Under the pieces are notes generated by a model. That model ran no database searches. It saw only the letters and a program-made list of their open reading frames with translations, and was not told the DNA's origin. Positions 1 through 11,136 of a stretch of 31,176 nt of DNA are shown one piece after another; position 1 is the stretch's first letter; each line of letters begins with the position of its first letter. Both the position numbers and the translations under genes were made by a program. The DNA is from Cochliopodium minus. Lineage: Eukaryota > Discosea > Himatismenida > Cochliopodiidae. The stretch spans positions 1 to 31,176 of the forward strand of contig JAMYWO010000399.1 of NCBI GenBank assembly GCA_024220525.1, in the 5' to 3' direction.

Positions 1-573
1 GAAAAGACGGAACGTTCATTTTTAGAGAAGATATTGTTGAAAGAGAATTTAAAGAAGTCAAATTAACAAGAGAAGGTAAAATATTGAGAATTCCGTTGTT
101 CAAATTAAGTCCTCCAAGAGCTTGGAACAAGTTTGGAGATGAAGAAAATGATACAGTGAGATTATCAGAACTAAGAGATCCCAAAATACTGAAAAAACCT
201 GTTTGAATGCTGAGATCACCATTGGTAAGAATTCCATTCAAGATAGTTTCATTTTTAAAATTCAACAATCCATCCAACTGAAGGATTCCGTTTGATAAAA
301 CATTTGATGTTGATGCCAAAAAATTTCCATTTGAAGAAACAGAACTGTTCAAAAACAAGTTTGAAAGAGTATTAGTCAACAAATTTGATGAGAAGATTCC
401 ATCAAATGAGATTTGAGAGTTTGTTATTGATCCTGTTCCGTTCATCAAGTATCCATCCAATCTTAAAATTGTTGATGAAATGGTTCCAATCAAACTAGTA
501 TTTCCAGATGTTGTAAAACTTTCTTGATTGAGAAGAAATGATCCCAAAACATTCAAATCTGTTTGAAATGAAA
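1..573 (-). repeat. 191-codon adhesin repeat unit, also present at the right edge
   Basis: This unit is related to the 519-bp units but 54 bp longer. Positions 1-350 align without gaps to 30827-31176. The first ~60 bases differ strongly and the rest only at scattered sites. It encodes phrases such as NGTGSITNSQISFDG and SSPNLFQALGGLNLNN. Confidence 0.85.
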
Positions 574-3008
574 GAAAAGACGGAACGTTCATTTTTAGAG
601 AAGATATTGTTGAAAGAGAATTTAAAGAAGTCAAATTAACAAGAGAAGGTGAAATATTGAGAATTCCGCTATTCAAATTGAGTCCTCCAGTGGCTTGGAA
701 CAAGTTTGGAGATGAAGGAAATGATACAGTGAGATTGCTTGCAGCTGACAAAGATCCTACAACACTGAACAAACCTGTTTGAATGTTGAGTGTTCCACTT
801 GAAAGAAAATTACCAGTAGAAATAGATTCGTTATTGAAATTCAAAGACCCACTCGATTGAAATGTTCCATTTGATTCTAAAGTTGAAGTTAAATACAATC
901 CAATTGATGAAAATATTCCATTCAAAGAAACTTTTGAGTTTGTTATTGATCCTGTTCCATTCATTGAATATCCATTCAAATTCAAAAAACTTGATGAGAT
1001 GGTTCCATCCAATATGGTGTCTCCCAATGTTGTAAAACTGTTTTGGTTGAGAAGAAATGATCCCAAAACATTCAAACCAGTTTGAAATGAAAGAAAAGAT
1101 GGAACGTTCATTTTTAGAGAAGATATTGTTGAAAGAGAATTTAAAGAAGTCAAATTAACAAGAGAAGGTGAAATATTGAGAATTCCGCTATTCAAATTGA
1201 GTCCTCCAGTGGCTTGGAACAAGTTTGGAGATGAAGGAAATGATACAGTGAGATTGCTTGCAGCTGACAAAGATCCTACAACACTGAACAAACCTGTTTG
1301 AATGTTGAGTGTTCCACTTGAAAGAAAATTACCAGTAGAAATAGATTCGTTATTGAAATTCAAAGACCCACTCGATTGAAATGTTCCATTTGATTCTAAA
1401 GTTGAAGTTAAATACAATCCAATTGATGAAAATATTCCATTCAAAGAAACTTTTGAGTTTGTTATTGATCCTGTTCCATTCATTGAATATCCATTCAAAT
1501 TCAAAAAACTTGATGAGATGGTTCCATCCAATATGGTGTCTCCCAATGTTGTAAAACTGTTTTGGTTGAGAAGAAATGATCCCAAAACATTCAAACCAGT
1601 TTGAAATGAAAGAAAAGATGGAACATTCATCTTCAAAAAATTTGCGGTTGTTGAAGAATCAATTGAAGTCAAGTTAACAAGAGAAGGTGAAACAATGAGA
1701 CTTCCGCTGTTAACATTAAGTCCAATCGCCTGAAATAAGTTTGGAGACGAAGAAAAGGATACAGTTAGATTGTTTGAAGAGAAAGCACTCCCTAAAACAC
1801 TGAAGAGTCCTGTTTGAATGTTGAGTGTTCCAGTGTTATTGAGAAATCCATTCAAAAAGGATTCACCATTAAAACTGAGAGATCCATTCAATGTAAGGGA
1901 ACCAGAGGAACTCAAAGAAGATCCAGCAAAAAAAGTACCGACGGAATTAATTGAAGAAGTTATCTTTAACAAATTATTATTGAACACCAAAGAACTTGCA
2001 GAAATACTTGAATTAGTGACACTCAGAGCAGAATCTATCTGAGCATTTCCATTGATGGATATTGATCCTGTAATGACAGCTGCAGATGTTGAGATTTTAC
2101 CCACACCAGATAAAATTCCTCCAATCACAAGGCTTGATGTTCCATTCATCAAAAAATTTCCATTCAGATTCAAATTTGTGACTGTGGATGGACCATAATG
2201 AACCATTTCTATATTTGAGTTTATAGTTGCACCATTCATGTATTTTGATGGGCAATATATCCCAATACTATTCAATCCAGATGATGTTGTTGATATAATT
2301 GAATTTATGATGTATAATTGTTGTGTTGTATTGCATACAAAGGATGGGCATGTTCCTGATACACAATTCAAAATCATATTCGACAAAAAATTTAATGCCC
2401 CGTTCCCAGATGATGTCACGGAGCATCCATTACACGTCAATGTGGAGCTTAAATTTAGATTCTGTTTATAAAAATTATAAATGTTGTAAGATCCTCAAAT
2501 ATAAAAGATAAATTAATTATATTTATTTTTCTGTGAAATTAAAATCTATGAAAAGAAAGTATTTTTTTTTTTCTCTTACGAATGGCAATTGTAATTGTAT
2601 TGATCCAGATCCAAATATAAGAGGAACATTTAAATTTACATCATTTGCAACTTTAAGCAGGAAGTTCCCGGTTGTTGTGATCGAATCTGCGATCAAATTA
2701 TTTGTATTTTGAAGGTTCAATACCGTATTGCTCCCAAATATTATATTCCCAGTTGTCAAAGTTGTTCCATTCACAAAATTTAAAATACAATTGTTGCAAA
2801 TCGATAAACTTGACAATATTTGAAGATCTGATCTTACAAATAAATTCACTGTTCCACCACTCAGATTGATTAATAGTGTTCCCAATATATCTAATAAATT
2901 ATTTGTCAAATCTGCTGTGGGTGTTAAGAGATTAACAATGAGTTGAGAGGATGAAGATGAGAAAAAAATGATAGAATATAAGAAGAGATATAACGTGACA
3001 AACTTCAT
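1..3008 (-). CDS. Secreted beta-helix-like repeat protein, N-terminal part (runs off the left edge)
   Basis: Exon 1 is 2580-3008 (143 codons), the intron is 2462-2579, and exon 2 runs from 2461 to the edge in one open frame of about 820 codons. The ATG at 3008 is followed by a clear signal peptide (MKFVTLYLFLYSIIFFSSSS, then SQLIVN). The first ~250 residues carry Cys pairs such as CNGC and CNNC. After them come long Ser/Asn/Leu/Gly repeats with phrases like LNGYSMNGTGSITNS, many N-x-S/T sequons and regular short strands. This looks like a right-handed beta-helix or adhesin-type ectodomain, which is an inference from pattern. From about position 1611 leftward the repeat units are long and nearly identical. 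The gene at the right edge encodes the same repeat and supplies a stalk, membrane helix and tail that this piece lacks, so it is probably a paralogue or the other end of the same gene. Likely a cell-surface or secreted glycoprotein; its ligand is unknown. Confidence 0.85.
574..1611 (-). repeat. Two near-identical 519-bp in-frame tandem units
   Basis: Unit 574-1092 and unit 1093-1611 match base for base by eye except for one C/T difference near their left ends. 519 bp is 173 codons, so the duplication keeps frame. A related 573-bp (191-codon) unit lies at 1-573, and older, more diverged units lie to the right of 1612. Confidence 0.9.
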
Positions 3009-3763
3009 TTTCTTTCTTCCTCTAACAAAAAATTTTTAATTTTAATTTTATTTTATTTAATTATTAATTTAATTTGGTTGTGTGCAATGAAAATTATAAT
3101 TTTTTTGTTTTATGAGTCCAATTTCCGAATCATTGTAACTTGATGTTTAAAAATAACTAAAGTAAGAAAGATAAAGCATTATTTTTGAAAATTGAATTTA
3201 TTTTAATTGAATCCCAAAACTTTATTTTACTATATTTGCTTCTTTTTGAATCTAGTTTCGGAGGAAGTGATTTAACTTTTTAAAATTTCTCCAATCTATT
3301 TCAAATTTAGATTTCGTTTTGTCAAAAAACCAATTCTCAAAGTCTGAAAAAAATTATTAAGAAAAATAAAAATAAATAAAAATATATTTAAATTGTTTAT
3401 TTCCCTATTTTCCTCGATTTAAAAAATAGATTAGTGTTTAATAAATTTTCATTCAATGTTTTGGATTATTTTCTTGGGTGTGAAAAGTGAATTATGCATT
3501 TTGGTATGGAGATTTCAAGAGAAATTTCTTTACATTTTCTCCAAATATAAAAATCCACAATTGTTTTCTTTCGAAATATTAAGGTTTTGGGATCATTTTA
3601 TGGTTTTAAAGTGAACGGTCTATTTAAATAAAATTTTTTTTATCTTGAGAACGGAATTTGAATATTTAACATATGTGTGAGTCAAATATGAAAATACTTT
3701 AGTATACGTTAAAAATATGTAATTTAATAGAAATATAAATTAAATTGGCATTGAAAAAAAAAC
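3009..3763. other. Intergenic region, no gene seen
   Basis: About 750 bp of AT-rich sequence lies between the start of the repeat-protein gene (which reads left from 3008) and the stop of the acyl-CoA synthetase gene at 3764. I found no exon chain, tRNA or repeat array. It should hold the promoter of the repeat-protein gene and the 3' end of the synthetase gene. Confidence 0.6.
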
Positions 3764-6700
3764 TTAAAGCTTGGATCCAATTTTCTTGCCACTGTTATCA
3801 GAATCCTCCTTATACAAATCATCAATAACAGATTTAAATTTAGAAAGAAGTTGAGGACGTTTCAACTTCATGGTAGGGGTGACCAATTCGTTGTCAGGGG
3901 TGAACTCCTCAGGAGAAAGAAAAATTTTTTTGATCTTTTCAAATCCTTGTAACTTGGCTTCATTCTCATATTGAACAAAATCACTTAATATGAGTTTGTT
4001 GAGGTCTGCATGTTTACAAATTTGTGGGAAATCAGTCAATCCCAAATTTTTTTTTGCCTTTTTTTATTTTTTATAAAAAAAAAAATTGAATTGAAAATTG
4101 TTTTCAACAAAGATATTGAATAATAAAAATTAAAAATTTAATGAACAATAAATTAATAAAAATAGAATTTAATGAAGAAAAATGAATAATTATATTTTTT
4201 TTTTACCCATGGAATGACTACTTCTTTGTCAGGTACAATAATAGCAACCAACCAATTTCTGAAGCTGTCTCCATAAATCCAAATTTGAGCGACATATTTG
4301 CTTCTAATGTAAACTCCCTCCAACTTTTCTGCAGCAACATATTCTCCTTGTGAAAGTCTTGTCAAAAAAAAATGATCATTATAAATGATTATGATTTAAA
4401 AAATTTCCAATTTAAAAAATAAAACAATAAAGTTTTTTTTAATAAATAAAAATTTTTTTTTTACTTGAAAATGTTTTTTTTTCTGTCAATGATTTGTAAA
4501 GTTCCATCGGGATTCCATTGTCCAATATCACCAGTTCTCAAAAAACCGTCACTAGTGAAAGTTTCTTTGCTAAAATAAAAATCAGTAAAAATTTAAAAAT
4601 ATTTCAAGTAAGAAATTAAAAGACAAAAAATATATTAAAATTAAATTCAAAAAAAAAAGAAATGCAAATTAAAATAAAATAAAATAAAATAATTACGTTT
4701 GTTCAGGCATTTTGTAATATCCAGTGAAAATGTTATCACCTCTCAAACATATCTCACCTCTTGGAAGAGGTTGGTCGGTGACACGGTAGTTCATTTCGGA
4801 AACGCTTTCGAGTCTGACCTCTGTGCAAGGAGAAGGGTAACCCACGTGTCCTCTTGCGTTCCACCACAATGAAGTGTCTGAGATGGTTCCTGCTCCCATT
4901 GTCTCTGACATTCCATATCCTATCGAAAAAATAAAATAAAATAAAATAAAATAAAATAAATTAATGAAATTAAAATTATTTAAATGATAAAATAAAAAAT
5001 GATTAAAAAATGACAAAAAAAATAATAAAAAATAAATAAGGAAAAAATTTTAGAAAGATACAAATGAGAAAATTTATTTTAAAAAATAAAAATAAAAATG
5101 AAAAATAATTAAAAATCAACCAAGTAAATCAATAAAAAAAGGAAAAAAAAGAAAAAAAAAAAAGGAAAAAAAAAAACAAAATTTTATACCTTGAATGACA
5201 GGAGCGCAAAAACAAACCTCCAAAAATTCATGAAGAGTGGAACCCAAAGGAGCACTGCCAGAAACCAAAACACGAACTCTGCCTCCCAACTTGGCTTTGA
5301 TCTTGCTGAAAACGAGGGAGTCCAAGTAAGGAGTGGGTTCTCTCTTTTTGAGAGCCTCAGATTTGACGGAGAAGGCGTACTCGAAGAGTTTTCTACGGTG
5401 CCATGGCGACTCGGAGACTTGTTGCATGATTCTGTCGTAGATTCTTTGGTACACTCTTGGCACTCCTGCGAAGATTGTTGGTTTGAGTTCTTCTACGTCT
5501 TCTACGAGTTTTGTTGTGTCACCTTTTTTTTTAATTAAAAAAAAATTAATTTAAAAATTAGACAAAATAACATTAAATTTCAAAAATATTTATTCGGAAA
5601 TAATAATAAACAAATTAAAATTGAATAAAAAAATTCTTTAGAATAATAATTAAAAAATTGATGAAACTGTAAAAAAATAAAAAAAAAAAAAAGATTAATG
5701 AAAATGAAAAACAAAAAAATTGAAAATATACCTTGGTAGAATCCCAATGAAGCACCTGTCATTTTAGAAAAAATCAAATAAATAAAATAAAAATTTGAAT
5801 GAAAGAGAGTTTAAAAAGAATCAACCTGCCAAAAGACCAGAAGCTTGGCAGAGTTTCTCGTAAACGTGAGCCATTGGAAGGTAGGAAAAGTAAATGTCAT
5901 CCTCTAACAAAGGCAACGCAATGGAAGCCCCTGCAACTCCTGCAATCATGTTTCTGTGTTGAACAACTACTCCTTTTGGAACACCTAAAAATAAAAGTTA
6001 AAAAATGTAAAAATAAATTATAATTAAATAAAAAATAAAAAAATAAAATCAACAAAAAAATTAAAAAAAAATTTAACCAGTAGTTCCACTTGTGTATAAA
6101 ATGGTAGAAAGATCGTTGGGGGAAGGTCTGTCAGGTTGATGAGGAGACTTTCTTCCCTAGAAAATAAAAAAATAAATTAATATTTTAAAAATTGAAACTA
6201 GAATTCAACAAGTTAGTATTCTACTCAAACTATTGAAAAAAAATTTTTGTTTTTTTTTTTACCAAATCCAAAACAGTGTTGTAATCAATAATTTTGACGC
6301 TGGTATTGTTTGTAAATTCTTGTTTATTGCTATCAGGCAAAGCGATGATGGTTTTCAAAGTAGGACACTTATTAGCAACGGACAATATTTTGTTGATCTT
6401 GTCGACAGAAGCAATCAACACGCTCACCTCTGCGTGGTTTATGATGTATTCGAGGGAATCCGGTCCTAAAGTGTCGTAGAGAAAGACTGTTGTTAATGTT
6501 TGGCTCCACCCGCTCACTTCTGTTACTAATGCTTCTTCTCTGTTGATTGAATAGAATCCTAATTTATCGTTCTTATTTTTTTTTTTTAATTGAGAATGTA
6601 AAAAAAAAAATTAATAAAATGTGAATTTCGCAGAAATAAAGTTGAATGAATTGGTTTTTTATAGGTAAATTATAAATGTTTATTTCAAAGATATTCAAAT

Positions 6701-7181
6701 ATCAATCTGAATATTTAATATTTTTAAGGAATTCATTGAAATGATGTTGATTTTAAATATTTGTTTATAAAATAAAGTTTTTTTTTTCAAACCCTTTTCA
6801 TATTCAATTGCTTTAATCCTGATGAAAAATCCTTCACTTTATCGTTAAACTCTCTGTAGGAGATGAATGAATATCCTCCAAACTTTCCGTTTGACAATTT
6901 CTTTCTAGCACCCACAATTGGTCTATGAGAATATCTTTTGGAAAAAAAATATAAAATCGTTTGTAAAAAATAAATTTTTAAAAATCAGAGGATGAAATGA
7001 GATAATGTTAATATAAATAAAATATTTTCCAATTTTTCTTATTTTTTTGAGCTTTTTACTTATCAACTGATCTCAAAAACAATTCGAATAAAGTCTCAAC
7101 ACCATCCAATTTGGTAGCCAAGGTATCTAATTGTTTTGGATGTCTATGTACATAACCAATTTCATTTTGTTTATCAGTCAT
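3764..7181 (-). CDS. Long-chain acyl-CoA synthetase with C-terminal SKL (peroxisomal)
   Basis: Activates fatty acids to acyl-CoA through an acyl-AMP intermediate. The 11 exons are 7060-7181, 6793-6934, 6263-6571, 6078-6156, 5826-5984, 5732-5755, 5190-5522, 4697-4919, 4465-4569, 4207-4357 and 3764-4057. They total 1,941 nt, or 646 aa, normal for the family. The ATP-binding loop YTSGTTGVPKG is at residues 212-222 and is split by an intron. YLPMAH is at 252-257, VIQGYGMSET ends at 396, TGDIG is at 476-480, [20 protein letters not shown] starts at 490, and the usual TPTMKLKRP is near the C-terminus. The last residues are KKIGSKL, a canonical PTS1 signal, so a peroxisomal location is likely. All key family motifs are intact. 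The N-terminus has no membrane anchor. The divergent paralogue lies 153 bp upstream on the same strand. Confidence 0.95.
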
Positions 7182-7334
7182 TTTATTGATTTAAAGTGTT
7201 AAAAGAATACTGCTGGGATTTGATATTTTCCTTTTTTTTATTTTATAATTTATATATTTTTTTAATTTCAAAAAGAGAAAAAAAGAATATAAGAATTTGG
7301 ATTGATTCATTGTCAATAATTTGATATATTTAAT

Positions 7335-9096
7335 TCAATTCTTTTTATTCAATTTAGAATAAATTCTTTCGATGAAAATCTTGTAATATTCCAAAGCAAA
7401 TTCACGCTTCAATTTATTAGTCGAAGTGAGGAAACCATTCTCAGAATCCCATACTTTTTTACATAAAAAAAAAACTAAAAAGTAAAACTTTAATTAAAAT
7501 CAACATACCCACTTCTTTTTCTACAATAAGAGCTGGAGGTAAACAATAAAAAGGAAGATTCTCTTTATTTGCAATTAAATGTAAGTCTTCAAGAGTAGTT
7601 TCTTCATTAACAAATTGTTTGGAAGGTAAAACAACAGCAATAACAAATTTCTCTTCTCTACTTCCAACTACAACAAAAAAAAATTTTGAAACAAAAAAAA
7701 ATTTTATGAAACAAAGAGAAAAATAAAAAATTTTTTACCTATCATTATATTTGAAACATATTTACTTGAAACATAAATAGTTTCCAAATGAGTAGGGTAT
7801 ACATAAACAGAAGATCCAAATACCTAGATTTACAATGATTAAATGATTAAAAAAAAAAAAGGAATGAATTAAAGTTTTTTTTTTTTTTACTTGATCATTG
7901 TATCTAAAAAAGATAATGAAATATGTTAACTTTTAATTAAAACAAAAACAATTTTTACAACTCAATGATATGTTTAGATCTTCCGATTATTTTCAAGTTG
8001 TTATCTTTATCTAAAATACCAATATCCCCGGTATTGAAATAACCATCCTCAGTGAAACACTCCTTTGTGGCTTTTTCGTCATTGTAATATCCGCCGAACA
8101 TTATCTCATCTTTCACAAAAATGATTCCTTTTTTGATGGTTGTATCTTCTTGTAAGTATTCTTCTTTAATCTCCTTTAAATAAACTTTCATTGAATTTTT
8201 GACTTTTCCATTAGAAGAAATTCCTTTTTTTTTTTTTTTTGATAGAAGATTAGCAAAAGAAAATTAAAATAAAAAATTTCTTTTTACCAGGAACCTCTTT
8301 TTTTAAAAATAAAAAAAAAATAAAACACTGTTAGATTAAGAGCAATAGGTTATACCCGTGCATCCATAAGAATTTGTTAAAGGAACTTTAAAAGTATCTT
8401 TCATCCAATTTAAAACCTAAAATTTTAGAAGAGAATGAATTTTCTAAATTAATGTTTAATATTATGTACAGTGTCACTAATTGAAGCACCTCCTAAAAAA
8501 AGCATTTAAATTGTTAAGTGTTTAAATTTTTTGGATAACCTGTTATAATTTGGACTAAATTATTTCCTAATTTCTTTTTAAATATTTCTTTTAGATTTTC
8601 TTCATTGTGTTCTTTTTCAAGTTGATTTTCGTAGTCAAAATAAAGATCGTTCCATGTATGTGGAAATGCAGAGAAAAAAGTCGGAGAAAGAACACTTATC
8701 TGTTCATAAAAGTCATAAAGAGGAGAAATAAAACCTATCAAAAAATGGTGATAATGATGTTAATAAAGTGAGAAACTATTTATTTCAAGAATACCTATTC
8801 TCCCACCATTAGATAAAGTCGTCCTTGATAATTTTTTAAATTATTATTTTTTTCTTTGAAAAAAAATTTTTGTATAAAATACCATATTTGTCCTCTATCA
8901 AATCCATGAGCCAAGGGAAGATCTATCAATAAAATAAAAAAGAAAATAAAATAAAAAATAAAATAAATAAAAAATAAATAAAAATAAAAATAATTAAATA
9001 AAAATAATAATAAAAGTAAAAGTAAAAGTAAAAATAAAAATAAAAATAAAAATAAAAATAAAAAAGTATAAAATAAAAAATAATAAAAATAAAAAT

Positions 9097-9127
<31 letters not shown>

Positions 9128-10993
9128 TAAAAATAATAATAAAAATAAAAAAAAAATAAAAATAAAAATTAAAAAAAAATAAAAATAAAAATAAAAATAA
9201 AAATAAAAATAAAAAAAAAATAAAAATATAAAATAAAAATAGAAATAAAAAATAAAAATAAAAATAAACAAGAAGCAGTGATATAAGGAGTGACGAAAAT
9301 GCATTCATCCACATGATCTTTCTTCCATATCCCACAAGACTTGATGATAGACTTTGGCTTGCCAGTGGACCCAGATGAAAAAATCAAAGTGTAAATACTT
9401 TTCAACAAAGAAAGATCTATCTTTGTCTCGTTTTCTTTCACCTCTGTGTTAAAACTAATACCCGAGTTGGCTTTAGAAAATTCTAATTCGTTTTCTTTAA
9501 TTAAATCATAAAGATAAAAAATGTCTTTATCGTTTTGGGAAACAGGGTCCATACAGATGAGATAATTTATCTCAAACTGATAATTTTGGAGACAAAAATG
9601 GCGGATATTTTTCATTTTATCTAGATGTTTGGAATCACAAACGATACATCTGATGTTCGTATCCCTGAAAAATAGAGAAGTGTTTTCTACTGTCCAATCA
9701 GAATTTATACCTACAACTGGAAAGTTATTAAACACGCAAGAAAATTCACACACCATCCACTCAACCCTGTTCTCGGAGCAAACCGCCACAAATTTTTCTT
9801 TTTCTATGGATAGTTTATCAAATAAGATTCTGGTAGAATTAGAAAGTTTGAGAGAATGTTCCAAAACTTTCCCATAAGTCCAATCAAACTCGAATTTTAT
9901 ATTCCCCTCTTTGTCTCTGTGAGGATATCCGAATAATGGTCTTTCCTCGTAGATTTTGAGAGCGTTGTAAAGAGAATGCTCAAGGCTGTGCGCATTGGTT
10001 ATGCTGAATCTTTGGAAAACATCTATGTTTTTTTGTTTAGCGATGTAGTGTTTCATGTGAGGAAATTCCAAGTAAAAAATCTTCGAAATCTCTGAATTTT
10101 TTTTATCTGTTTGGGAGAAAGAGTTTATAAAATTTTTCATTCTATTTAGCTTCCCATAGCAAAAAGTACAATAACTTATTTTTGGACAATCTGTGCATAC
10201 ATACCTTGGGATTCCCTCATTATAAGACCCTTCTTGTATCTATTAAAAATTTTAAATCAAAATAGATTAAAACTCTGAAATATTACTTTTTCATCACACC
10301 TAAAAAAAAAAAGATTTAAATCTCTTTAAAAAGTAATTGACTAAATAAATTACGTAGTGCAGTAAACAGAGTACAAATTATTTCCTTCATCATCTTAAAG
10401 AAAGATTAGTTTATCTTTTTTAATCCAAAAAGATCTACCAGTCACAGGGAAATTGAATGATCTTATTCCTTTTGATCAATTCAGGGATTCATTGTTAAAA
10501 TTTAATAAAAAAAAAAAATGTTACCATCATAATCAGGAGAATACTCCCACGAATTCACTATTTCACTCGGGATCTTTTCTATTTTTGCTTTATTACAATG
10601 TTCCTTAAATTCAAGAAGTTTCTTGTTGAACATCAATATCATTTCCATCCTTTGCTCATTTTTGGGAGGATTTTCGATATATTCTTTCTCCTTCAATCTA
10701 ACAAATGATCCTTTTTCCTTTAATTCTTTGAAACAATTAATAAATCTTTCCACTTTTCCATTTAAATCTAGATCATCTTCTTTTATCTGATCCAGGATAT
10801 TATCCATCATATTAAGCTCTAATTTTGTTTTCTGAAACGAATCCAAGATATTTTGTTTCCCAATTGAAATAAGATTTTCAATTTCCTTTGAAAGATCCCT
10901 TATTTTGGAAGAAATATCCAAAATATCATTCAAACATCTTTTTCCATCATTATCAATCCCAAAAAGTTGATCTTTCCAATCAATTTTTTTCAT
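7335..10993 (-). CDS. Coiled coil - ZZ zinc finger - acyl-CoA synthetase fusion protein
   Basis: The 15 exons are 10525-10993, 10354-10393, 10287-10299, 9270-10239, 8883-8922, 8795-8823, 8540-8734, 8470-8492, 8356-8416, 8288-8296, 7959-8223, 7891-7903, 7739-7823, 7509-7667 and 7335-7453. They total 2,490 nt, or 829 aa, in phase throughout. Residues 1-156 are charged, helical and coiled-coil-like. Residues 163-238 form a ZZ-type finger: C168-x2-C171, C189-x2-C192, C198-x2-C201, H235-x2-H238, with IPRYVCTDC resembling the family's RYKC..C. The remainder is an ANL/ACSL enzyme: SSGSTGKPKS near 462-471, SYLPLAH at 497-503, YGCTE at 610-614, TGDIG at 681-685 and a C-terminal LTSTNKLKRE. Changes from the consensus: the loop lacks its final Gly, the hinge reads IIGRSK rather than IIDRKK, and the Gly-Glu of QGEYV is absent. 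Exon 9270-10239 carries half of the finger and half of the enzyme in one unbroken frame, so the fusion is encoded. Activity and location are unknown. Confidence 0.88.
8924..9269. repeat. AAAAT-type simple repeat filling an intron
   Basis: This 346-bp intron of the ZZ/acyl-CoA synthetase gene is almost entirely (AAAAAT)/(AAAAT) runs interrupted by AAAGT units near 9015-9030. The Phe/Leu/Tyr-rich open frames across it are artefacts of the repeat. Confidence 0.85.
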
Positions 10994-11136
10994 ATTTTTG
11001 TGAACTATCAAATTTTTTTTTAATATGAATTTTTATTCTTTGAGTAAGAATAAACACAAAGAATCCTTTATTAAGCAATTAATAAAGATATAAAACTTTT
11101 ATTTGGGTATCTATTATACAATATATTCTTTTATTA

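Noticed and set aside
3430-3600. Possible decayed adhesin repeat in the intergenic region (GTTTTGGGATCATTTT near 3583, similar phrase near 3457)
   Set aside because: The match to the repeat phrase in the adhesin gene is under 20 bases, and the flanks do not align.
8795-9335. Phe/Leu/Tyr-rich minus-strand open frames of 113 and 169 codons
   Set aside because: They translate the AAAAT simple repeat of an intron. Only the SYLPLAH and neighbouring short exons there are real.
9629-9877. Plus-strand frame inside the ZZ/acyl-CoA synthetase gene
   Set aside because: Shadow of a well-conserved minus-strand exon.
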